Shown one piece after another: positions 46,985 to 64,000 of a stretch of DNA of 64,000 nucleotides (its first letter is position 1; each line of letters starts with the position of its first letter). A program made the translations under genes and the position numbers. Origin of the DNA: Bactericera cockerelli (Eukaryota > Arthropoda > Insecta > Hemiptera > Triozidae); NCBI GenBank assembly GCA_024516035.1, contig CM044964.1, forward strand, positions 14,748,449 to 14,812,448, given 5' to 3'. The notes under the pieces were generated by a model. The model worked only from the letters and a program-made list of their open reading frames with translations, was not told the DNA's origin and made no database searches.

Positions 46985-49298
46985 AAGCCATGGATGTATG
47001 ATTTTTTCTTCCGAAAGGAACCGATGATAAGTTTTCTGATCTACTGAACAATATTAAAGAAGTGTAAGCAACAAGTAGGTAGCACTGGTTACACTACATC
47101 ACTACATCATTGGCTCAGCTCTCCTGTGCCTCCTTCACTACAAGAGCTCCTGCTCAATAACTCGATTCCTATTGGTAGGTTCCCTACCACGAGGGGGGAC
47201 AGAGCAAAATGAAGATACAACACAGCATTCTTCTAAATGGAATAATCAAGAGAAATACTTTTATTTAATTGATCTTAATTGAAACGAAGGTTGCGAAATT
47301 ACACAATTTCTTCGGGTACGATTTTTAATTTGCAAAAAAAAAAATTAAATCAATTTTATTGATTAATAAATAATAATTTAATAGGGTACTAATTATTAAT
47401 AACTAAATTGAGTTCGAAATCTTGATCACCTGACTCAAAATTATATTATTGCGAGGAATTTTAACGAGACTTTTTAGATACCTTTTTTCAAAAGTAGGGT
47501 ATGGACAATTTTAAATTGAAAAAGTCAAGCCCAACTATTTTCTAAAAATATAAAGATTTAAAAAAAGTAACTTTTTTTTAAATAGTGATAATAGAATGAT
47601 GTTCAGTTAAAAATAATAATAATAACTTAGGTATTTAATTCCGTAGAAACTACCAAAAATCTTTAAACTTTAAAAATCTTTAAACTCACTATATAGATAT
47701 TATTTTTTAAAAAATTGATTGTTATACAAAAAGGTCCATGTCAAAATATCTACAAAAATCAAGCACTTTTTTGAATGACTTTTAAACTTTCAAATGTTTA
47801 GCTATAACAAGTTTTATAATTAAAAGGTTTTACCAAGTTCAAATTTTAAAAAGTTTAATGATTTATTTTTTCAATTAGTTGCTGACACTTTTTTCCCATA
47901 GACTTCAGGTGCAGTGATATAATTATCTCGGTCCGTTAATAATAACTTTGACTTTAACGGCGCGTTTTTATAGTGCGTTCACAATTTTCAAAAAATGAGA
48001 AAATATTCAACAAAATAAAACGCTTTCTTCGGTTTGAATAAAAAACAGGATCTTCTTAGATCAATTTCGACGACAGTTAGTGTTTGTCAATTCGTCCTGT
48101 TAGACACACAATTTTTCCTCTGCGCTCAATTGGACACAATCAACTTTAATTTAATGGTAACGGAGTTAGTTATTGTATTTAATTTAACTTAATTTAAGTT
48201 CGTTAAAAATAATTTAAGATAATTTCGTTTGATTAGGTAGAAATTTCTATTAATTATTGTTTTGTATTTGTGTGTGTCTTGTTCATTTTTTATTGAAAGA
48301 TTTGTATACTTTCATGATTTTTGAAACTTGGACGTTTTAGATACTCGTCAAGGTAGAATCAAATTTTCATTAAACCATTTACAATTTTTAAAAAGATTTT
48401 TTTTCAATTTCTTGGTCTTCTCTTTCTTTTGCTGACTTTATTATTATTTCGTTCCATTTTCTTTTTTATGACAATTTTAATTTTAACTCTATTTGCATAA
48501 CTATAATGCGCGGTTTTTCAAACATCATTTTCACCTTCAACTAACAAAACATCATAATATAGAGGCACCTACGTATGAGTATCATGAATGGGATTTTAAT
48601 AGACAAGCATTTTTTCCTCCATAATAGAAATCAAACAACAGCCACTCTACTGTAAAACTTTTTTTTTTTTTGGTTTTTTACCGTTTCCTAATTTTTTGTG
48701 TATTCTTCTACCATGAAAAGTTGGATTTCTGTTTTTGTAAAATCCGTCAAATATAATATATGTACATGGTACATTGGTACATATATATTTTCTATTTATT
48801 ATTATTTAATAGATTGTCATGTAAGACAACATAAGTCTGATATCTTCACAATAATTTTCAGCCTGAGCATAATGAGCGTAAATATTATGAGCAATCGAAA
48901 GGCTCTCGAACACACGACCTCCAGGTTACGAGTCTAGAGCCTTCAAATTTAAAGTATCTACTTTTACTTCCCGACTCGAATTTGACTAATTATTCGACAT
49001 TTTCAAGAGAAATAACGTACGATCGAGTTGACGTGATGAACCACGACAGGAAATTTTATGAATTTCTTTACCGAAATCGGTCATTGATCATTGAGTGAAA
49101 AAAACGGACACCTCTGGATATCTTTCAAATGCTCAAGGGCTGAATTTTAGCTATTGAGCAAGCTAAAAATGCTCAGTCTACGATCTGGTAGGTATAGATT
49201 GTAATTTTCTAAGCCCCAAAATCGGTTCCAAAAACATTAGAAACACTGTCCCTCAACTCTGGCTATAGATTTATTAGCCTCCCACCGGATACATGATT
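46985..49298. other. AT-rich region upstream of the repo-like exons
   Basis: No exon was recognised. A degraded family-B SINE head lies at about 48845-48945 (cgaacacacgacctccaggt). The promoter and first exon of the homeobox gene could lie here or outside; I cannot place them. Confidence 0.35.
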
Positions 49299-49299
49299 A

Positions 49300-49507
49300 A
49301 TATTAATAATATCGCCAAATTTGTACTGCTCGATTAAGACTAATGGGTCCCATTATTCCAACAGTAAGCCCAAGACGTATTATTATGTAATCAAAATCCC
49401 AAATGGGAGGATAACTTTGTCATGTCCCGGTCTCGGTTGGCTTTCGAACCCGCGACCTCTGGATTACCAGTCAGAGTCAGACGCCTTGACCACTGAGATA
49501 CCGGGAC
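49300..49507 (-). repeat. tRNA-derived SINE, family C, complete, reverse
   Basis: Body gtcccattattccaacagta and tcccaaatgggaggataact; head with tttcgaacccgcgacctctg and terminal taccgggac. It ends about 45 bp before a repo-like exon. Confidence 0.8.
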
Positions 49508-49552
49508 ACCCAAAACCAGCCTTCTCAATTGATTGGAATAATACGGTTTCAG

Positions 49553-57487
<7,935 letters not shown>

Positions 57488-57574
57488 GCGTCGTATTAGC
57501 TACGAAAGAGAATCCTTATTGAAATTTAAAAAAAAACATCTTATTTTGTTTACCGACTTAACCGACCTCAGTAG

Positions 57575-57660
57575 CTTGATACAACATAGACCACAAGCGT
57601 CTACAGTAGCTCCTGTTTCATGACTACAAAATAAAAACGGTTGTGAAACACTCATCTTTA
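57575..57660. repeat. Dispersed repeat family F
   Basis: acaacatagaccacaagcgt, agtagctcctgtttcatgac and tgaaacactcatctttaaaa, in the 3' UTR or flank of the repo-like gene. Confidence 0.55.
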
Positions 57661-57684
57661 AAAAAAAAAATATTGTAAGTCTAG

Positions 57685-57830
57685 ACACCGACCTCAGTAG
57701 CTTGATCGATAAGGCGGCGGACTTGTAACCTGGAGGTCGGTGGTTCAAGTCCCGGTTTCAGCGTAGATTTAGTAAAGGGAGTTTGAGTAATTGTGATATC
57801 AGGAAAGTGATTAACACAAATATGATAACT
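57685..57830 (+). repeat. tRNA-derived SINE, family B, well preserved
   Basis: ccgacctcagtagcttgatc, B box ggtggttcaagtcccgg, tail gtgattaacacaaatatgat. The best copy of this family in the window. Confidence 0.85.
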
Positions 57831-58009
57831 TAAAACTTAAAAAAAACTTCGTCAGCTGTTAAAAATGCATTATTTTAATGCATTAATTTAAAGTAGACAC
57901 TAATTATTATATTTTTTTTTTTTTGTAACTCGGTTAACAATTAACGATTTTTTTTCTTTTCTTTTCTAACACTAATCTGTTACCATTCAAGTAAGAAACA
58001 CGTTTTACT

Positions 58010-58137
58010 GACCTCAGTAGCTCGATTGATGAGTTCGCGTACTCGTAACCTGGAGGTTGATGGTTCGGGTTCCAAGTAGGCAATATTTTGGAGTAATTGT
58101 GACATCACGATTGTGATTACCACAAATATAATACCTA
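58010..58137 (+). repeat. tRNA-derived SINE, family B
   Basis: tgacctcagtagctcgattg, B box tggttcgggttcc, tail gtgattaccacaaatataat. Confidence 0.75.
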
Positions 58138-58569
58138 TAAACATGTTCCTTCGTCGGCCCTTTACGACCCGACACAATTTGGGCTAGGTTAATGTTGGTC
58201 TGACCAGCAGGGCTACAGCTGGGGAAGGGAAAAGATACTCTGACTAAAAAATTAAATGATAGTAAAAACAACACCTTTTCTTTTCAACATTTAAACGATA
58301 GTAAATTGATCTATTGATAAAAAAATATGTGAGATTGCGAATGCCTAAGAGAATAAATTAAATTTAACATGACACTTATATGGGACGAGTCCCTTAAAAC
58401 GTAATACAATGATAATAATGACACGAGATTAACGAATATAAATATTGGCTATGTTAAATATGTAAAAACTACAGTGTACTTAATTTAAAACAATTTGTAA
58501 GATATGTATGTAATAAGTAATAAAATATTTGTAATATGTAACTAGAATTTGTCGAGTGGTTAGCGCTAA

Positions 58570-58699
58570 GGGCGAAATTAAAAGACAAATTCCATATCTC
58601 AAGTCATTGCTAAGCGCCGGTTTTCCCTATCTTACACAGTACGCAGTTCGTGACTTAGCGCCACAGAGGTATTACAAAAACGTCTATTAATTTCGCCCT
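58570..58699. mobile_element. Tourist-type MITE, complete copy
   Basis: Ends gggcgaaattaaaagac and taatttcgccc, with the interior tgacttagcgccacagaggt. It gives the uninterrupted version of the MITE split at 35359. The left flank is TAA; the right flank has changed to TGA. Confidence 0.75.
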
Positions 58700-58700
58700 G

Positions 58701-59795
58701 AGGGTCGAATTGTAAAGTAAGATTTCAAGCCAGACCGTCCCTCAAGTACTATTCTAGTCCGATTTGAGGGACGGTGGTCCCGGCCTCAAGTCTGGTAATA
58801 CAACCAGCGCGCAGCGGGAGCACCCGGATTCGTAATTTTGAATACCACTAAATGCATGAATTATTCGATAGTTACTCGAGAATTGGCCCACATATTGCAA
58901 TGGCACCAAAACCAAATTCTGTATCAAATGGACTTAAAAGCCCTATTCTATTTGGGCAGTATAATAAAGGACCATAATTATTATAATTAATGTAAAGCTC
59001 AAGCATAAGTTGGGACGCCACTGTTTTTAGTTTGATATTTCTCTGTTAAGTTTAACATGTCGCCAGACTTTTTCAATATGTATTTGCAAAGGTTTAACTC
59101 TTTAAATCTCTCCGAACTATATTTGAAAATAAATGCACACTTTTTCTGCAGTCCCAACTTATATTTTTGGCATTGGTGGTGATTCCTTATAACAGATTTT
59201 TTTATGCAGACAGCTGTCTAAACTTATACTTCACAATTAAGTTAATTTTTTTTAATGAAAGACTGTGTCAAAAACTAAACCAACCAGAAAATAATTTATT
59301 TTATTGACCGTTGAATCTTAATTAATATTTATTTGAAATTTGTTAATAATTGAATTAATTTATAAATGCATTCCATATGTGCCTTTTTGTTTTGTTCATA
59401 CATGCTTGTGCCTTAGCCTGAATGAAATTATTGATCCCATTGTATGAAAAAAGTTTTATGTATAAAACCAGATAAATATAGCCAAAGATTTTTTTATTTT
59501 TATTTCTTTAATCAGACATTAAGAATATTTGTTCTTTTTCTTTCTTTAACTCAAAATTTTATTTTTTTCTCCAGGAATAAATTAAGAGGACCAAATTGAA
59601 GAGTAAATATTTGGTTTAATACTTATGTATTCTTGAAGGAATCTGAGTACGGATAGCTTGCTTACACTGAAAAAGATCCCTGATACAAAATCCGACAAAT
59701 ACTCATTCAAAATTTAGTTAAAAATCTGTAAGAGATATTTTAAGTATTTTGTTTATCGTCTCTTTATCATCTAGGTCATTCGAGATCTGCGGCTT
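58701..59795. other. Intergenic, nothing recognised
   Basis: AT-rich and unique-looking, no exon, RNA gene or repeat that I can support. Confidence 0.4.
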
Positions 59796-59799
59796 TGTT

Positions 59800-59945
59800 T
59801 CGCCTTCCATTCGCAGGAAACTTACGAACCAGCTTCCTACATTAACCTCACTCAGCCTGAGTTGAGCCGGGAATAGCCAGCAGCATCACGAGTATCCGAA
59901 TTCGAATGGTCACCCATCTATGTCCTAACCTCGCTGGACGTCACT
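59800..59945 (-). repeat. 5S-derived SINE, reverse, truncated
   Basis: ttccattcgcaggaaacttac, cctcactcagcctgagttga, atggtcacccatctatgtcc and cctcgctggacgt. The first half of the 5S-like head is missing; a family-F piece follows. Confidence 0.7.
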
Positions 59946-60126
59946 CTTCTGTTAACTGAGCACCTAAATAAGAAGTATCGTGTCTCTTCTCGCCAACAGA
60001 GGGGGATACACAAGGGAACTAGGAGATATTTTACGGGATTGGTAAATTACAATATATGGTAATTACTTTCGAAATATTTAACAGTTCATGAACAACTAAA
60101 GTAAATAGTTGAACCGGTGCCTTTCC

Positions 60127-60132
60127 TTTATT
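60127..60132 (-). terminator. Candidate polyadenylation signal for the proline-rich gene
   Basis: AATAAA on the minus strand, about 980 bases after the stop codon at 61116. Several AT-rich alternatives exist. Confidence 0.3.
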
Positions 60133-61115
60133 TACATAAAACATTGCAGAAAGGTAACCAGTAGAACAACAAATACATACATGTACAAAATAAATGCTAA
60201 AAAAGGAAACTTTAAAATACTGTTACAAAAACAACCATAATTTAATACTACTTTACATGTTTTTGATACCAAGAGATAAAATACAGCAAAAGAGGAAGCA
60301 AAAACTTATTGCACCAAAAGTTAAGTCTCACAAATGTGTTTTGCTCTTCAGTTCTTAAGACTGAGGTCGATATTGACAAAACTGGACACTGAAGTTCCAT
60401 AGAGTGCTCTATTTCATCAGTAAAATACAATAAACTTACTAAACTGTTAGCGTAATGGGACTCCCTATCTCGAGCCAACAGTCTAAATAAAGCACTACTA
60501 TACTATAAAGAGAGAGAGAGAGGGAAAGAAAATACTATACTATACACAAAACAAGACTTCAGAAACATACATAGAAGTGTTATACTCTTATACTGTCATA
60601 ATCTATAAATTACACCCTTGCAGTATTTATAAGGGGAAAATATTCTCCACAATGTCAATCTGTAGGTTCAAAGTTCATATTAATGATTTGCATTTACTTC
60701 ATTCAGAGCAAAATCAATTAAATGAATGTAAGACTACCGATAAAATCACACAGAAATTGATATTTTTTATACCTCTGGAAAGTACTTCTGTTCAACCAAC
60801 AATAAAGAACATTCTAACATAGAGTCACTCGATTTTTTTTTCTTCAGGATCTTTAAGAAGTAAATTTTAATAGACAGATTCACAGAAGTTTGCATAAAAA
60901 TAGATTCTCAAATTTTAAAATTCACAATTAGACAGTGAACAAATTATTGGAACTCACTCAATTAATTTTTCACTGATTTTCAGAAATTCAATTTCATAGA
61001 CCGATTCTGAAAATTTTATTTTCAAGATGGATCCTCAGACGTTCATTATGAAAGACAGATTCTCAAGCTCATTTTCATACACAATTTTCAGAAGTTCATT
61101 TTCATAGATAACATC

Positions 61116-61714
61116 TCAGAAGTTGATTTTTATTAATGGGTTCTTTGGCGGAGGCGTGGGAGGTCTTTCTTCACCTCCATCATCTTCAAGAGTAACATTG
61201 TCTCTATCCCCAGGGAGGGGAGGGGGAGTAATCTGCTTCTCGTTATTGTCTGCTCTGGGGGGTGTGGGAGGGGGAGGCGTATTGTCCCCACTTCTAGGAG
61301 GCATATTAGGAGGAGTTCTGCTCCTATCATCTGCGATTCTAGGAGGAGTAATTGGAGGAGTGCTACTTCTAGTTTCAGTGTTTCTATGAGGAGTAATCGG
61401 ACTATCGCTGTTTCTAGGAGGCATAATTGGAGGAGCACTATTTCTGTTTTCAGTAATTCTAAGAGGAGTAGAAGAAGTTTCCCCGCTTCTAGGCGGAGTC
61501 AATGGGGGCGTACTATTTCTATTTCTAGGAGGAGTCAGGGGAGGTTTGTCGTCTTCTCTAGGAGGAGCAAGAAAACCTTTTTCGCTTCCTCTTGGAGGAG
61601 TGGGGGGAGGTTTATTTTCGCCTTGCACGATTGAGAGAGAGTTGTGCTGGACCACGGCTGCGTTCACTGACCCTGGCGTGGCTGCTTCCTCGCCTGTAGG
61701 ATCCGGGAGCGGCG
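61116..61714 (-). CDS. Proline-rich protein with PPxTPPR repeats, last exon only
   Basis: On the minus strand an acceptor (taactttcag) at 61717-61715 opens an exon that runs to a stop at 61116. The about 200 residues begin APLPDPTGEEAATPG and are dominated by repeats such as KPPPTPPR, PPLTPPR, PPITPPR and PPNMPPR; eight PPR units plus two decayed ones (TPLR, TPHR) are seen, spaced about 13-20 residues. It ends ERPPTPPPKNPLIKINF. P-x-x-x-P-R is the motif bound by SH3 domains of the CIN85/CD2AP type, so an adaptor or membrane-traffic protein tail is plausible. No globular domain is present, so the family is not identified. Upstream exons must lie beyond 64000 or in unrecognised sequence. If the acceptor is not used, an ATG at 61745 would also open the frame. 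Confidence 0.7.
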
Positions 61715-61919
61715 CCTGAAAGTTAATAAAGGGAATTTCAGTCAACTTTTGTTTACTCTATAATTACCTGCACCTAACATAAGTTCGCAAGGTAAGCAGG
61801 TCCTCGGTTAAACGACTTGCTTGAAATAAGTTGTGTTACCTAAAATGTTTCCAGAGATATAAAACACTGAAACTATTATTTACTGCTTCAACTACGAAGT
61901 CTGTCACTGTCACAGTCTA

Positions 61920-61958
61920 ACTCACTAAGAAAATCTGTCACAGTCTAACTCACTAAAA
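61920..61958. repeat. Short tandem repeat before the second 2.7-kb element
   Basis: tctgtcacagtctaactcac is repeated directly next to the element start. Confidence 0.6.
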
Positions 61959-64000
61959 GGCCCGTATTTTTGAACGACCCTAAAACAAATTTAGTGTGAG
62001 TGGTCCGGATACGCATGCGCAGTGAATCATATCAGCCACAGAGACAGAATTTATTTTGAACTTAAGTCTCGAACGCTTCTCACAAATCTTGAGCGCAGCT
62101 CAGCGCATGAGCAGAAAGCAGTCGATCACAACATTTTCCCATTTCAGCCAGAAAGATCTATATATAAATATAAATAAACAACACGATTCTTTGCATTTCC
62201 AATCAGCTGACCCTAAACGTGAATGAAATTTGTTGAAATTCTGAAGTGTCGGAAATCGGTCACTTTACAACTGCCGGTGATTTCTCATCGGTATTTTTGA
62301 AATTCGTGAAGACACATTATAATATTTTTTGGAAGTGATTTTACTTCGTTAATATTTTGTATTTTATTTATTTAACAAATAGATAGCCTTTTTAACAAAT
62401 TTGATAATTATGCTGACAATATTCAAGAATCAAACAAAACGCTAATTTTGCACCGCCAAGAAAGAAAGAAAACCTTTTTTATATTACTGTATCCACGTAT
62501 TTATTTACATTGGGAAGACGAACATCTTTCAAGAGATATCCTTATTTTGAATGGCCTAATAGAACCTGAAGGACAAGCAAGACATCTGATGAAGAAAAAA
62601 GTTTGCTAACAAGTAGTTTGGACAAATTAATTTATTTACAAAAGACATGTTGTATATATTGAAAGTTAAATATTTGTCATTATTAGTAATATTCTAAATA
62701 TTAAGAAAAATATTATATGTATCTTTTAATAAAGTATCTGCAAAAAAAATATTTTTACTGTACCCTCCTCATTTTAGGACAAAGGTAGCATTTATCAATC
62801 TCGTTTTTTTCTTCATATTACGACGGTGGTTTTACCCTCCGATCGTAGGAAACTTACAAACTTTCTACCCACATTAACTTCAGCCAGCCTGGGTTGGGCC
62901 GAAATGCCAGCATCACGAAGTCTTCACCTGGACGTTGATTAACTTTGGTAGTCCCACGAGAACAGGTGCATTCACCGCGCCATCAACGCTGGCTCTATCT
63001 GGTTTATATGTGATGTTATATCACAACGTATGTCGTATGTTGACAAAATTTCAAGTAACATATTCATTTTTTATTCTCGTATGTCACAAGTGTTCGTCTC
63101 TACCAATACTCATTTTTCCTCACAAGATATTAGTGAACCACGTAACATCCAAAATACAGATATAAAAAAGTCTAATTACTCCAGAATTTGAACTCAGCTC
63201 ACTTCAATGTAAGTCTAGTGCGCTAGACCACTCGGACACTGTGACTCCTGACACCGTAGAGCATAAAAAGTCTTTGAAGGGCTTGGGAAATCATGAATAA
63301 TGAGTACATTTTGTAGATACCTGTGTAGAAAATAAGTAGAATGCAATACATTGAAAATAAAACATTGAATATGTGATAAAACAATGAAGTAACATTCTTT
63401 ATTAATAAATTAATTCAATTATTGAACAATAGATAACACAGTCTGAGTTGGACCGGGAATAGCTAGCATCAAGATTGTCCAAATTTAAATGGTCACCCAT
63501 TCAAGTCCTAAATTCGCTGGACGTTGCTTAACATCATTGACAAAACAAAAACGGATGAACTCATCGTGCCATCGACACTGCTGTCGAACTTTCTCGTGCT
63601 TGTGAGATATAAATTGTAGGTACTTCTTTCGCTGAGAAGGCTGAGATCGGAATAGTAATAATTATTTTCAATTTGGCTTCAATCTCGGAAAAAAACTTGT
63701 TTAAATTCTTAAAAAGGATAGAGCAATTCAAAACTATTAAACAAAAAGAATCACCAGACAAGAATTATATTGGAAAAGATTAGAAAATGTAAACAATAAC
63801 ACAAATGATTTTCACACAGAGGTAATAATACCCTCTGTGTGAAATGGGCCATATTTCATAGAAAAATAGTAATTGCTCGTGAGCAAAGTAAATGTTTGCA
63901 AGCTTTATTTTTAGCTTTCAGATGTACATATACCTTTTACTTCCATAGAAACAAAAGCTTTTGATATTTGATAAAAGAAAAAACTCTTTATTGTACTCAA
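61959..64000. mobile_element. Second copy of the 2.7-kb TIR element, cut by the window edge
   Basis: Starts GGCCCGTATTTTTGAACGAC and follows 35359-37400 nearly base for base with small indels, including the embedded 5S-type SINEs (62820-62995 and 63445-63585) and the tRNA-like SINE. The right end and its target duplication are outside. The left flank (ctaaaa) does not show an adjacent TAA as clearly as the first copy. Confidence 0.88.

Noticed and set aside
61123..61634. Plus-strand open frames opposite the proline-rich exon
   Set aside because: They mirror the repeated PPR codons as Gly/Val or Arg/Ser-rich sequence; the minus strand has the splice acceptor and coherent motifs.

Overview
This is nuclear DNA of an animal, most likely an insect or other arthropod. 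Every gene is split by GT-AG introns, intergenic DNA is AT-rich and crowded with SINEs and small DNA transposons, and the best recognised gene is a homeobox gene resembling repo (reversed polarity), the invertebrate glial regulator. The order or species cannot be fixed from the sequence. There are no bacterial features and no CRISPR array.

Layout. (1) 644-8816 is a complete PIF/Harbinger DNA transposon with a TAA target-site duplication and imperfect terminal inverted repeats. It carries two convergent, intron-containing genes: a HARBI1-like DDE transposase (+) and a Myb/SANT-like DNA-binding partner (-). Both reading frames are open although SINEs and a piggyBac-type MITE have landed in its introns and spacer. 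(2) 9357-14002 (+) encodes a divergent GCN5/PCAF (KAT2)-type acetyltransferase with catalytic domain and bromodomain but no PCAF N-terminal region. (3) 14-22.9 kb is repeats: a near-perfect 341-bp inverted repeat, a 5S rRNA-derived SINE with clean target-site duplications, and a piggyBac-type MITE. (4) 23169-27662 (+) is an SLC25A51-like mitochondrial carrier in six exons, with a one-base frameshift near its C-terminus and a hAT-type element in its last intron. (5) 28-49 kb is almost wholly repeats, including a 2.7-kb TIR element with TAA duplication nested in a Tourist-type MITE; a second copy runs off the right edge from 61959. (6) 49553-57487 (+) is the repo-like homeobox gene in seven visible exons. 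Its homeodomain is intact, but three one-base shortfalls in C runs break the frame elsewhere. (7) 61116-61714 (-) is the last exon of a proline-rich protein with repeated PPxTPPR motifs.

The genes show no functional linkage. The two Harbinger genes are the only pair expected to work together, in transposition. The most unusual material is in the repeats: SINEs with a full-length 5S-like head share their body with tRNA-headed SINEs, several elements are datable by nesting, and tandem duplications span exon or CDS ends in two host genes. All four apparent frameshifts in host genes are one-base shortfalls in C or G runs, which looks more like an assembly error than gene death. Coordinates were counted by hand; exon borders rest on splice consensus and protein continuity, and repeat borders not supported by duplications are approximate.
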